Source of the DNA: Sphingobium sp.
GTDB lineage: Bacteria; Pseudomonadota; Alphaproteobacteria; Sphingomonadales; Sphingomonadaceae
DNA length: 62,718 nucleotides
Direction of reading: 5' to 3'
Assembly (NCBI GenBank): GCA_017744605.1
Contig: JAGIAZ010000017.1
Location: 1-62,718 of the forward strand
Shown: positions 8,006 to 16,686 of the stretch, in pieces
Layout: every line of letters starts with the position of its first letter
How positions within the stretch are numbered: position 1 is the first letter of the stretch
Made by a program: the position numbers and the translations under genes
The notes under the pieces: generated by a model
Databases searched by the model: none
Seen by the model: only the letters and a program-made list of their open reading frames with translations
Told to the model about the DNA's origin: nothing

Positions 8006-8914
8006 ATGTCTATCGGTGCATTCATCGTGAAGCGGATGGCGATATTCGGCCTGGCATTCCTGGCCACTGGAGCAGCGGCCGCTGACAAGTCTGCGCAGCA
8101 TTTCAAGCCGACCGGACCCTGGGCAATGGAATATGCCGATCAGACCTGTCGGCTGATTCGTAATTTCTCAGACGGAAACGGCGTTGTCACGCTCGCTTTC
8201 GAAAAGACAGGTCTCGGGGCAGCGCTGTCTCTCGGCCTTGCCGGCGAAACGCTGCGGACACCGAGCAACGCCTCCATGGTTCGCTTCCGATACAATGTGG
8301 ACAACGGCGCCCGATCCAGCGCTCTTCTGAAGACCGTGCTGGTTGACGGCCGCGATAGTTTCATCGTGATGAGCACGCAATTTTTGCCGGGCGATCAAAT
8401 GCTCGCGATCGTCAGAAAGGCAAAATATGCCCAGCGTTGGGACGCCATGGATAATGCTGAGGCGGCGGCGGCGAGTAAGATAACCTCCATTTCCTTCACT
8501 GATGGTTTCATCGGCGACCCCGAATTCGAAATCGGGCCGATGGCCGCGCCGCTGAAGGCGATGAATGCCTGTGTCGAAGACCTTGTGAGGAGCTGGGGTG
8601 TCGATCCCCGGCTTATGAGGAACCCGAAACGCATGATCGAGCCGATGAACTCTCCCCGCTATTGGCTGTCTATGCAGGATTATCCGGAGGAAATGTGGCG
8701 CGCGCACAAAGGCGGTGTGGTGCCGGTCCGGCTTTTGATCGATGAGAACGGTGCGGTTACGAATTGTATTCCGAATGTCGCGCTGCCGGGACCGTTCGAA
8801 GATGCTGTCTGTCGCGGGATTAAGAAGCGAGCCCGCTTCCGGCCAGCGCTGGATGCTGACGGGAAGCCCATGAAGTCATACTGGCAGTATGGCGCCATAT
8901 TCCCGCGGTGGTGA
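8006..8914 (+). CDS. Secreted protein with TonB-C-like C-terminal domain
   Basis: A 302-residue exported protein of unknown role. The N-terminus (MSIGAFIVKRMAIFGLAFLA) is a signal peptide, cleaved probably after GAAAA. Residues near 45-75 (AMEYADQTCRLIRNF, TLAFEKTGLG) match a region common in sphingomonad hypothetical proteins. The last 80 residues (VVPVRLLIDENGAVTNCIP, ARFRPALDADGKPM) resemble the C-terminal domain of TonB, as in energy-transducer-like proteins that lack the TonB anchor. GGAGGA seven bases before the ATG at 8006 favours that start over an ATG six bases upstream. Composition is less GC-rich than the neighbours. Function is not assigned. Confidence 0.75.
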   Translation: MSIGAFIVKRMAIFGLAFLATGAAAADKSAQHFKPTGPWAMEYADQTCRLIRNFSDGNGVVTLAFEKTGLGAALSLGLAGETLRTPSNASMVRFRYNVDNGARSSALLKTVLVDGRDSFIVMSTQFLPGDQMLAIVRKAKYAQRWDAMDNAEAAAASKITSISFTDGFIGDPEFEIGPMAAPLKAMNACVEDLVRSWGVDPRLMRNPKRMIEPMNSPRYWLSMQDYPEEMWRAHKGGVVPVRLLIDENGAVTNCIPNVALPGPFEDAVCRGIKKRARFRPALDADGKPMKSYWQYGAIFPRW

Positions 8915-8975
8915 GGCACTGGTACGGATGCGCGCCAAATCGGCGGCTGCATTTTGATCCCGCCCGGTCTGCCCC

Positions 8976-9752
8976 TCACCGCGTCGCGAGCAGCGCGCTT
9001 TTCCCGTCCTCCAGCCGCAGCGCGGTGAGCACGCCCGTTTCATAGACGCCGGTGTCGATGCCGATGCGGTGCGGGTGAATCATCGGCCGGTCGCTCGTCC
9101 ATGTGTGGCCGTGCACGATGATGCGCTCGTGCGGCTTTTCGTTGTCGAGGAAGCCCTCGCGGATCCAGAGCAGGTCATCTTCGCTCTGGTCGGCCAGCGC
9201 GACGCCCGCGCGCACGCCGGCATGGACGAAGGCATAATCGCCCAGCCCCACCATGAGCTCCAGCCCTTCCAGGAAGCGCAGATGCGCGACCGGCAGGCGC
9301 TCCAGCAGATCGTCCCGCGCCTCGCGGTGGCTGTCCGGCGAATCCTGCGCGCTCGGCGGCATGACGCCATAGGATTGCAGCGTCGCCTGGCCGCCGACCG
9401 TCATCCACACGCGCATGGGCACGGGATCGGCAATATAATCCAGCATCGCCTGGTCGTGATTGCCCTTGAGGAAGTGGACATGGAAGGGGCTGCGCCGCTT
9501 GAGCCAGCAGAGCGCGTCGAGCACCCGGGGCGAGGCCGGGCCGCGATCGATATAGTCGCCGCAGAAGATCAGCGTCGGCGTCCGGCCGCCCGCGTGACGC
9601 CCGGCATCCGCGTTGATCAGCGACAGCAGCTGCCGGAGCTGGTCATAGCAGCCATGGATATCGCCGATCGCATAGACGATCTGGCCGTCGACCTTGCCGA
9701 GCGGCAGCGCTGCCGCCGGTTCCGGCGCCGCGAGGGGCATGGCGCTCGCCAT
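8976..9752 (-). CDS. PPP-family metallophosphoesterase
   Basis: A 258-residue calcineurin-like phosphoesterase of the bacterial PPP group, acting on phosphoserine/threonine proteins or small phosphoesters in the cytosol. The metal-site motifs occur in order: VYAIGDIHGCYDQL near residue 27, FCGDYIDRG near 63, FLKGNHDQAM near 95, FVHAGVR near 178 and IIVHGHTW near 218. Residues 1-20 are Ala-rich and divergent. Its ATG overlaps the TGA of the upstream membrane-protein gene by one base (TGATG), so translation is probably coupled. The substrate cannot be read from the sequence. Confidence 0.88.
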   Translation of the reverse strand: MASAMPLAAPEPAAALPLGKVDGQIVYAIGDIHGCYDQLRQLLSLINADAGRHAGGRTPTLIFCGDYIDRGPASPRVLDALCWLKRRSPFHVHFLKGNHDQAMLDYIADPVPMRVWMTVGGQATLQSYGVMPPSAQDSPDSHREARDDLLERLPVAHLRFLEGLELMVGLGDYAFVHAGVRAGVALADQSEDDLLWIREGFLDNEKPHERIIVHGHTWTSDRPMIHPHRIGIDTGVYETGVLTALRLEDGKSALLATR

Positions 9753-10522
9753 CAGCTGCCCCGCCGTGCGGCATCGAGTTGGCGCGCCAGCTGGTAATAG
9801 GCTTCGACGGCATAAGCCGGATCGGGCCCGGCCATCTCGCGCACCTCCTGCCAGCGCGTGCGGTAGATCCGCAGCACCTTCGGATCGAGCCCCACATAGG
9901 CTGCCCGGGCATAGGCCTCGCGCATCTCCCGGTCGGCGGCGGCGAGGTCCGGATATGAGCTGGTCGCACGCATGCGCGGGCTGACGTCGCCGTCGAGACG
10001 CTTCCCATCTGAAGCCCGGACGCGCGGCGTCGCCTTCGGCTTGTGGTGCGGCGCGGCCGCCATGGGTTTGGGTGCAGCGGCCTCAGCGATCGGGGCCGGC
10101 GCTCGGGACACGCGCGCCACCGGCGGGCGCATGACGGGCTCTGGCCTGGCTGCGACCTCGGCGGGCGCCGCAACCTTTATGGGCATCGGCGCGGGCGTCG
10201 GCATGGGCGTCGGCGCTTGCACCGGTGCCGCAGCTTGGGACGGGGCGGGCGTGCCGCTCGCGGGCTGGAGCGCCATCCAGACGGCGCCACCAGCGATCGA
10301 CGGGCCGGCCAGCATGGCGACCGCGATGGCCGGAAGCCATGAGCGTCGTTTCGCCGGTTTGGCGCCGGCGATCGACACGACCGGATCGGGATCGGAGTCG
10401 GGGTCCACGGCGCGATGTCCCGCCGTGCCGAAGATGCCCTCCATGTCCCGGTCCACTTCGGTCGCTCCCGCCGCCAACGGATAGGCCGCCTGGTTGCCTG
10501 TCAGCTTGAAATCATGTCGCAT
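9752..10522 (-). CDS. Single-pass membrane protein, Pro/Ala-rich, unknown
   Basis: A 256-residue protein I do not recognise. Residues 1-50 are cytosolic and acidic, a basic patch KPAKRRS precedes a transmembrane helix at about 56-78 (LPAIAVAMLAGPSIAGG), and a long periplasmic stretch of Pro, Ala, Met and Thr follows (about 80-180). The last 70 residues are helical (ADREMREAYARAAYVGLD, RTRWQEVREMAGPDP). The arrangement resembles linkers that span the periplasm. The gene heads a two-gene operon with the metallophosphoesterase, overlapping by one base, so the two products may work together. An ORF extension upstream is possible, but MRHDFKLTGN at 10522 looks natural. Confidence 0.7.
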   Translation of the reverse strand: MRHDFKLTGNQAAYPLAAGATEVDRDMEGIFGTAGHRAVDPDSDPDPVVSIAGAKPAKRRSWLPAIAVAMLAGPSIAGGAVWMALQPASGTPAPSQAAAPVQAPTPMPTPAPMPIKVAAPAEVAARPEPVMRPPVARVSRAPAPIAEAAAPKPMAAAPHHKPKATPRVRASDGKRLDGDVSPRMRATSSYPDLAAADREMREAYARAAYVGLDPKVLRIYRTRWQEVREMAGPDPAYAVEAYYQLARQLDAARRGS

Positions 10523-10658
10523 GTCGCTCCCGCTCGTAACGGCCGTTCCTGCCTTCGGCGGCAAACGAAGCGGCGCGGGCGAAGGTTCCCTCGACTTGAT
10601 CTGAATCATCCCGTTGAAAAGACTCTATCTGCCCAAATTTTAGGCAGGCGTTCGCCAG

Positions 10659-10675
10659 TGCACGGAATTTGTGCG
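10659..10675 (+). promoter_or_regulatory. NtrC-like binding site
   Basis: TGCACGGAATTTGTGCG has the NtrC architecture: a six-base arm, five-base spacer and six-base arm (consensus TGCACC-N5-GGTGCA). The left arm matches five of six positions and the right arm four of six. It lies about 60 bases upstream of the sigma-54 promoter of glnK-amtB, a normal enhancer distance. Confidence 0.55.
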
Positions 10676-10723
10676 CTGCAACGGAGCTATCCACCGGATC
10701 GGGCCGCTCTAACGCGTCGTTGA

Positions 10724-11116
<393 letters not shown>

Positions 11117-11132
11117 AGAAGGGGAAATCAAC

Positions 11133-12560
11133 GTGAGCTTCACCAAGAAACTCTGCGGCGCTGCGGGGGCCATCGGCCTCTCGCTCCTCGCCGCCTCACC
11201 GGCCTTCGCGGCCGATCTGGTCAAGGGGCCAGACGCCGCCGCCATGGCGACGATGTGGAACAAGGGCGACGTCGCCTGGATGCTGGTCTCCTCGGCCCTC
11301 GTCCTCATGATGTCCATCCCGGGCCTCGCGCTGTTCTACGGCGGCCTCGTGCGCACCAAGAACATGCTCTCGGTGCTGATGCAGGTGTTCATGATCGTCT
11401 CGGTCACCGGCCTGCTCTGGTGCTGCTACGGCTATTCGATGGCCTTCACGAGCGGTGGCGAGAATCACTTCTTCGGCGGCCTGTCGAAGGCGTTCCTGAT
11501 GGGCGTCGATGGCACCACCTCGGGCGCGACGTTCAGCAACAACGTCTACCTCCCCGAGCTCGTGTTCGTCGTCTTCCAGATGACCTTCGCGATGATCACC
11601 CCGGCTCTCATCGTCGGCGCGTTTGCCGAGCGCGTGAAGTTCTCGGGCCTGATCATCTTCATCGTCCTGTGGTCGACCATCGTCTATTATCCGATGGCGC
11701 ACATGGTCTGGTACTGGGCTGGCCCGGACTTCCTGGTTGATGCTCCGACCGATTACGGCATGCTCTGGGGCTGGGGTGCGCTCGACTTCGCGGGCGGCAC
11801 CGTGGTGCACATCAACGCCGGTATCGCCGGTCTTGCCGGCGCCATCGTGCTCGGCAAGCGCTCGGGCTATCCCAAGGAGCCGATGCCGCCGCACTCGCTG
11901 ACCATGACCATGATCGGCGCTTCCCTGCTGTGGGTCGGCTGGTTCGGCTTCAACGCCGGTTCCAACCTGGAAGCCAATGGCGTCACCGCCGTCGCCTTCG
12001 TCAACACCATGGTCGCCACCTGCGCGGCTGCGGTGAGCTGGGCGCTGGTCGAGAAGGTTGCCCATGGCAAGCCCTCGCTGCTCGGTGCCGTTTCGGGTGC
12101 CGTCGCCGGCCTCGTCGCGATCACCCCGGCTTCGGGTTACGCTGCGCCGATGACCTCCATCGTCCTCGGCTTCGTCGTCTCGCCGATCTGCTACCTCTTC
12201 GTGGCGAAGGTGAAGCCCAAGCTCGGCTATGACGACAGCCTCGACGTGTTCGGCGTGCACTGCATCGGCGGTATCGTCGGCGCTCTCGGCACGGCGATCG
12301 TCGCGGCCCCGTCGCTCGGCGGTCAGGGCTATTTCGACTACACGGTGTTCCCGGCTGCCTTCCATCCGGAGCAGTACAGCATCGGCGCCCAGCTGATCAC
12401 CCAGCTCAAGGCGGTCCTCGTCACCCTGCTGCTCTCGGGCGGCGTCAGCTTCGTCCTCTTCTACGCGATCAACAAGACCATCGGTCTGCGGGTCAGCGTC
12501 GAGGCCGAGCATGAGGGTGTCGACCTCGCCGAGCATGGCGAGCGCGCCTACAACATGTGA
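11133..12560 (+). CDS. amtB: Ammonium transporter
   Basis: A trimeric inner-membrane channel for ammonium, 475 residues. A signal peptide (LSLLAASPAFA) is followed by about eleven membrane helices. Landmarks include GLALFYGGLVRTKN, the signature around DFAGGTVVHINAGIAGLAGA with the first pore histidine, and FGVHCIGGIVGALGT with the second. The C-terminal cytosolic tail (GLRVSVEAEHEGVDLAEHGE) is the site where GlnK docks. Start: GTG at 11133 after AAGGGGAAATCAAC. It is co-transcribed with glnK and ended by a strong terminator. Confidence 0.95.
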   Translation: MSFTKKLCGAAGAIGLSLLAASPAFAADLVKGPDAAAMATMWNKGDVAWMLVSSALVLMMSIPGLALFYGGLVRTKNMLSVLMQVFMIVSVTGLLWCCYGYSMAFTSGGENHFFGGLSKAFLMGVDGTTSGATFSNNVYLPELVFVVFQMTFAMITPALIVGAFAERVKFSGLIIFIVLWSTIVYYPMAHMVWYWAGPDFLVDAPTDYGMLWGWGALDFAGGTVVHINAGIAGLAGAIVLGKRSGYPKEPMPPHSLTMTMIGASLLWVGWFGFNAGSNLEANGVTAVAFVNTMVATCAAAVSWALVEKVAHGKPSLLGAVSGAVAGLVAITPASGYAAPMTSIVLGFVVSPICYLFVAKVKPKLGYDDSLDVFGVHCIGGIVGALGTAIVAAPSLGGQGYFDYTVFPAAFHPEQYSIGAQLITQLKAVLVTLLLSGGVSFVLFYAINKTIGLRVSVEAEHEGVDLAEHGERAYNM

Positions 12561-12629
12561 CGCGAAATTCGGCATGGGCGGCCTGAGCAGGTCGCCCGGC
12601 CACAAGAGGTTCCTCCTGCGAACATCACT

Positions 12630-12664
12630 GGGGCCGGTGCGGCAAGCACCGGCCCCTCCTTTTT
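12630..12664 (+). terminator. Rho-independent terminator of glnK-amtB
   Basis: GGGGCCGGTGC (12630-12640) pairs perfectly with GCACCGGCCCC (12646-12656), loop GGCAA, followed by TCCTTTTT. Confidence 0.92.
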
Positions 12665-12862
12665 CACATATCTGACATGTGGCGGATATGTCGCGTCGGC
12701 GGTTCGATCTTTCCGCTACGGCCAAGCCGGGCTTGGCGCGCGGAATCCATCCCGCTAAGGGCCACCTCCGCGACGCTGATCGCCCAGGAAGAAACGGCCG
12801 AAGCCGTTCCCCGGCAGTCGCAGCAGGTCCCGTCCCTCGTGCGGCGGGTATGGAGAGCACCC

Positions 12863-12940
12863 ATGATCGAACCTTATTCGGCGCGCGGCCTCATGACGGC
12901 CGCACGCTGTCCGGGCGTTCCCACCTGCGGAATTGACTAG
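12863..12940 (+). CDS. Candidate 25-residue small protein or leader peptide
   Basis: An ATG preceded by GGAGAGCACCC opens a 25-codon frame, MIEPYSARGLMTAARCPGVP followed by TCGID, whose TAG stop overlaps the first base of a strong terminator stem. It contains two cysteines and no hydrophobic helix. The terminator shows that a transcript ends here, and the reading frame is the only one with a good ribosome binding site in the 200 bases before it. It could be a true small protein or a leader peptide for attenuation of the MAPEG gene that begins 87 bases later. Function unknown. Confidence 0.4.
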   Translation: MIEPYSARGLMTAARCPGVPTCGID

Positions 12941-12974
12941 GGGCCGGTGCTTCACGCATCGGCCTCTCTTTTTT
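12940..12974 (+). terminator. Rho-independent terminator or attenuator
   Basis: GGGGCCGGTGC (12940-12950) pairs with GCATCGGCCTC (12956-12966) with two G-U pairs, then TCTTTTTT. It lies 53 bases before the MAPEG gene start. The stem is nearly the same as the amtB terminator 310 bases upstream. Confidence 0.85.
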
Positions 12975-13027
12975 GGCTTGGCGACCGGCCGATGCGGGGA
13001 CATGCTCCGCATCGAAGGGAGCTCGCC

Positions 13028-13432
13028 ATGGCGTTCGAACTCAAGATACTCGTCTGGGGCTGCGTGCTCGGCCTCGTGCACATCTTCGCGGCGGGCCAGG
13101 CCAAGACGCGGCAATATGGCCGGGACTGGAATGTGAGCGCTCGTGACGCCGAATTGCCGCCGCCGCCGTCGCCGGTGGTCGGGCGGCTGATGCGCGCTCA
13201 GGCCAATTATTTCGAGACCTTCCCGATCGCCGCCTTGCTGCTGCTGATCGCCGGGCTTGTCCCCTCGAGCAGCGTGACGCCGTGGGGCGCGTCGCTCTGG
13301 TTCGGCGCGCGGCTCGTCTATCTGCCGCTCTACGCCTTTGGCGTTCCGGTGGTGCGGACGCTCGTCTGGGGCGTCAGCTTCGTCGGAATCCTGCTGCTGC
13401 TCTGGCCGCCGCTGGCCGCCAGCTTTTCCTGA
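13028..13432 (+). CDS. MAPEG-family membrane protein
   Basis: A 134-residue integral membrane protein of the MAPEG group (membrane-associated proteins in eicosanoid and glutathione metabolism). It has four hydrophobic helices: about 3-20, 58-75, 83-100 and 105-125. The family pattern RxxRAQANYFETFPIAALLL appears as LMRAQANYFETFPIAALL near residue 52, with the conserved Asn-Tyr/Phe-Glu run. Bacterial MAPEG proteins often carry glutathione transferase or peroxidase activity, but no substrate can be inferred. AAGGGAG sits nine bases before the ATG at 13028. A possible attenuator precedes it. Confidence 0.85.
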   Translation: MAFELKILVWGCVLGLVHIFAAGQAKTRQYGRDWNVSARDAELPPPPSPVVGRLMRAQANYFETFPIAALLLLIAGLVPSSSVTPWGASLWFGARLVYLPLYAFGVPVVRTLVWGVSFVGILLLLWPPLAASFS

Positions 13433-13440
13433 ACCCTCGC

Positions 13441-13522
13441 CATTCCCGCGAAAGCGGGGATCCAGTCGGCCCTCGCGTGAGTCGCTTTGTCGTTCTGGAT
13501 TCCCGCTTTCGCGGGAATGACG
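13441..13522. repeat. Intergenic palindrome pair, CATTCCCGCGAAAGCGGG family
   Basis: CATTCCCGCGAAAGCGGGGA (13441-13460) faces ATTCCCGCTTTCGCGGGAAT (13499-13518), about 40 bases apart. The arms pair with each other and each is also self-complementary. It lies between two convergent genes. A single copy of the same family is at 61193-61218. Confidence 0.8.
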
Positions 13523-13540
13523 AGAAAAAATGGAGGCGTA

Positions 13541-13966
13541 TCAACGCGCCGCGAGCGCGTGCATCATCTCCATGATCGGCGAGACGTCATAGCCCGCCGC
13601 GGCGGCGATCTCGGCAAGGTCGTCCGGGCTGTCGCCGGCGCGGGCGCGCGACAGCGACCACAGCAGCGTGCTGCGCGTGCCGGAGCGGCAATAGCAGAGC
13701 GCCTTGCCGGCCTTCCCCGCCAGCGCCTCGTCGAGCGCGTCGAGCTGCCAGTGCGCGAAGCCGCCATGGCCGACCGGAATGGCGACATAATCCATGCCCG
13801 CGTCCCGGGCGGCCGTCTCGATCGCGTCGCCGGGGGTCTGGTCGGGGGATTCGCCCTCGGGCCGGTTGTTGACGACGAGCGTCACGCCGAGCGCCTTGGC
13901 CTCGGCGACGTCTTCCACGCTGATCTGCGGCGCGACGAAGATGTCGCTGGTCAGTTGCTTGAGCAT
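13541..13966 (-). CDS. DUF442 / TIGR01244-family phosphatase-like protein
   Basis: A 141-residue cytosolic protein of the family that also occurs as the N-terminal part of beta-lactamase hydrolase-like proteins. The fold is that of dual-specificity phosphatases. The Cys-x5-Arg active-site loop is seen as CYCRSGTRSTLLW near residue 93. The N-terminus (LTSDIFVAPQISVEDVAEAK) and VVNNRPEGESPDQTP are typical of the family. Members are often annotated as sulfur transferase or phosphatase and linked to sulfide handling, but no sulfide genes are close here. The ATG at 13966 gives the full-length family member. Confidence 0.85.
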   Translation of the reverse strand: MLKQLTSDIFVAPQISVEDVAEAKALGVTLVVNNRPEGESPDQTPGDAIETAARDAGMDYVAIPVGHGGFAHWQLDALDEALAGKAGKALCYCRSGTRSTLLWSLSRARAGDSPDDLAEIAAAAGYDVSPIMEMMHALAAR

Positions 13967-14027
13967 GGGGCCTCCGGTCGTTGTTCTGACCGGAGGGTCC
14001 TAGGCTTCGGCACCGGAGGGTGCAAGC

Positions 14028-16415
14028 TTATGCGGCGGCGCGGACCTCGGCTGCCGGCTCCCGGCGGCGGACCACGGGGCGGAACACGATGCTGAGCAGC
14101 AAATTCTCGTCACAGGGCGCGTCAGCGGGCGGCGGCACCAGCAGGAAGGAGGCGTCGCCGGCCGTGCAGCGCATCAGGCCGCTGCCGACATCCTCCATGC
14201 CCTCGGCGAGCGAGACGGCCTCAAAGGAGAGTTCGTCCGCGCAGGCTTCGAGGAACTGGGCGACCGGATGGAAGCTGGTCTCGTCGATCTGCACCCATTC
14301 GGCAAGCCGGCCGAGTTGCACGCCGACGGTGAATTGCGAAGCGCCGATCGGAACGACCGCCTGATAATAGCCGTCGATGGTGGGAATGGCGTCGACGTCC
14401 ATGGTGAAGGCCTCGCCATTCGCGTCCATCATCATCACCGGCAGCTGGATCGCGCCGACGTCGAAGTCCGGCTTGCGCAGATCCAGGCCGAAGCGGCGCG
14501 ACGCGAAGACCGAGAGATTGATCGGCAGGCCGTGCTGGCGCAGCTCGCCCGGCAGATACATGCGCAGCGCGTTCTTGATGTAGAAGAGCCCGCGCCGGCG
14601 CAGGCCCTGGGTCGCCGCCTCGACGTCGACGAACTTCAGCAGCTCGTCCGTACCGAGATTGACGTCATGGTCGAAGTTGCTGAGCACGCGCACTTCGCTC
14701 TCGACCGGCAGGAACAGGAAGCGCGCGAGCGAGGCGGTCGCCATGCGGCGGCGCATGTCGGCGCTGTCGCTCAGCGGAACCTTCACGAAGCCGCTGTCGG
14801 AATCGGCGCAGAAATCGACGCAGGCGCGCTGCACGACGTCGCGCATGTCGCTCTGGGCGCTCTTGACGCTGTTGTTCTCGCGGATCGGGCTGCCGTCCGA
14901 GCGATAGTCGATGACCGAACCCTGGGCGAGCGTGCAGAGCTGCTCGACGATGGCGATCGATTCCGAAAGTGCGTGGAGCAGCTTGAAGTCGTAACGGTCG
15001 TGGTCGGCGAAGCCGGCCTTGTCGAGGCCGCTCTGGGCCGTCTCGCGCAGCAGCAGGTAGCGGCCGCAGACGGTGAGGTTCATTTCTTCGCGCAGCCGCT
15101 GCTCGATGAGGTTCTGCACCGAGCCATTGTAGCCGAGGTCGACCAACATGACCGAATCGCCGTTCTCGACGCCGTGCAGGCGCAGGTGGGCGACCAGCTT
15201 CTCGGCGAACTTGTCCGAGCGCTTGACGATGTGGCGCACAACTTCGGGCTTCAGCACATGCTCGGCGAACTTGGTCTTGGGCAGGCGCGCCAGCCGTTCG
15301 GCCTCATTGGGTTCGAACATGAGATGCTTGGTGAAGAGCTCGGTTGAACTGGCCATCAGCTCGGGCAGCACATAGCGCTCGATCGCGGCGCGGTCGCTCA
15401 TGCCGGCGCGGGCTGCGGTCAGGCGGCTGATCTCGACCATCGCCACGCGGTCGGCGGCTTCGGGATAGCGGGCGACATAGGTTTCGGCGGGCAGGAAGCC
15501 GTCGCGCAGCAGGAAGAGCAGCTTGGTCGGCTTGCCGGTTTTGGCTTCCTGCTTGGCGGCTTCATCATGGATATAGCCCGCGAAGCTGTGGAAGATCGGG
15601 CCGAGCACGTCATGGCCCAGGCGCACAGCATCCTCGTCGCTCCGGCGCAGCGCGACGCGCTGGCGGTGCGGCTGATAGGCGGGCACCTTGATGCGCGTGT
15701 CCGGGTCGACGATGCAGGCGGCACTGGCTTCCATGCGCAGGCGCTGCGCCGTCTCCTCGTCGAACTGCTCGAGATGGCAGGTGTGGATGCCGAGCTTCTC
15801 TGGCGCGGTGACGTCGGCGCCGTAATTGTCGCCGCAGTGGAGGATGGCCGAGGGCGAGACGCCCAGCTCGGCAAGCACCGGCACGAACAGGCCGCCGCTC
15901 TTGGACAGGCCATATTCGCAGGACGCAAAGACGCGATCGATAAGACCCGCGACATCCTCGCCCGCAGCGCGCGCGATGAGCGTGCGCAGCTGCTCCTTGG
16001 AGAGATAGGTGTCGGAGACGATGATGACCTCGAGCCCGCGCGCCTTTGCGGCGCGCATCAGTTCGACGGTCGGCTTGAAGCCGTAGCAGTTGCGCGCTTC
16101 GGCCTCGAGTTCGGCGTCGATGAACGTCTGGCGCTCGGCCTCGCTCGCGGCCGGCATCAGGTTCGCGTAGATCTCGCCGATGGTGACTTCGTCGACGCCG
16201 CGGGTCAGCGGCACGACGCGGCGGGCCCGGGTCTCGCCCCAGATGCGCGCTTCCATCGGCGATCCGCGCAGCGGCAGCTCGGCGAAGACGTCCACGGGCA
16301 GGTTGCAGTTGCGCCAGAGCAGCGTGTCGAAGCAATCGAGCGAGAGGATCTTCACGCCCTCGGGCGCGGAATCGAGAATATGCGCGAAATCATAGGCGCG
16401 AACGGCGAGCGTCAT
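14028..16415 (-). CDS. HAD-family hydrolase with large C-terminal region
   Basis: A 795-residue protein with a haloacid-dehalogenase domain in the first 240 residues. Motif I is ILSLDCFDTLLWRN near 25 (nucleophile Asp in DCFDT), motif II is VIIVSDTYLS near 131, the Lys of motif III is in YGLSKSGG near 168, and motif IV is ILHCGDNYGADV near 190. The next 550 residues have no domain I recognise; they include FLLRDGFLPAETYVARYP near 288 and SVMLVDLGYNGSVQNLIEQ near 435, which are common in polysaccharide-associated HAD proteins. No signal peptide or membrane helix is visible. It stands alone. A sugar or cell-envelope phosphate substrate is possible, but this is inference. Confidence 0.75.
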   Translation of the reverse strand: MTLAVRAYDFAHILDSAPEGVKILSLDCFDTLLWRNCNLPVDVFAELPLRGSPMEARIWGETRARRVVPLTRGVDEVTIGEIYANLMPAASEAERQTFIDAELEAEARNCYGFKPTVELMRAAKARGLEVIIVSDTYLSKEQLRTLIARAAGEDVAGLIDRVFASCEYGLSKSGGLFVPVLAELGVSPSAILHCGDNYGADVTAPEKLGIHTCHLEQFDEETAQRLRMEASAACIVDPDTRIKVPAYQPHRQRVALRRSDEDAVRLGHDVLGPIFHSFAGYIHDEAAKQEAKTGKPTKLLFLLRDGFLPAETYVARYPEAADRVAMVEISRLTAARAGMSDRAAIERYVLPELMASSTELFTKHLMFEPNEAERLARLPKTKFAEHVLKPEVVRHIVKRSDKFAEKLVAHLRLHGVENGDSVMLVDLGYNGSVQNLIEQRLREEMNLTVCGRYLLLRETAQSGLDKAGFADHDRYDFKLLHALSESIAIVEQLCTLAQGSVIDYRSDGSPIRENNSVKSAQSDMRDVVQRACVDFCADSDSGFVKVPLSDSADMRRRMATASLARFLFLPVESEVRVLSNFDHDVNLGTDELLKFVDVEAATQGLRRRGLFYIKNALRMYLPGELRQHGLPINLSVFASRRFGLDLRKPDFDVGAIQLPVMMMDANGEAFTMDVDAIPTIDGYYQAVVPIGASQFTVGVQLGRLAEWVQIDETSFHPVAQFLEACADELSFEAVSLAEGMEDVGSGLMRCTAGDASFLLVPPPADAPCDENLLLSIVFRPVVRRREPAAEVRAAA

Positions 16416-16536
16416 GGGTCTGCAGTCCCCTATCGTCCCGGAATGAGTCCGGTCTGGTCCACTGCCGCTTATTGGGGAACAGGGTTAGCAAAGGGTTAAG
16501 GGTGCGGTGATGCGCGCCCATTTCGCGGGTCGCAGC

Positions 16537-16582
16537 CCCTTTCACCGTCATCCCGGCCTGCGCCGGGATGACGGTGAAAGGG
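16537..16582. repeat. Long perfect hairpin
   Basis: CTTTCACCGTCATCCCGGC (16539-16557) and its exact complement (16562-16580) are separated by the four-base loop CTGC; two more pairs extend the stem outward. It lies between the divergent HAD and LuxR genes, 107 bases before the LuxR start. Confidence 0.85.
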
Positions 16583-16686
16583 AAGTGGTGAGCACGGGCG
16601 TGGCGTGTCGGGGGGCTGGAGGGCAAATCCACTTGACCCGGGACGGCAACCTTCCCTTACTAGGCCATCTGAATGGATGCCGCCCC

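Noticed and set aside
11196..12860. 554-codon minus-strand frame opposite amtB
   Set aside because: Shadow of amtB; composition typical of antisense reading.
12677..12940. 87-codon frame ending at the same stop as the 25-codon ORF
   Set aside because: The upstream extension begins within the amtB terminator region without a ribosome binding site; only the short form has one.
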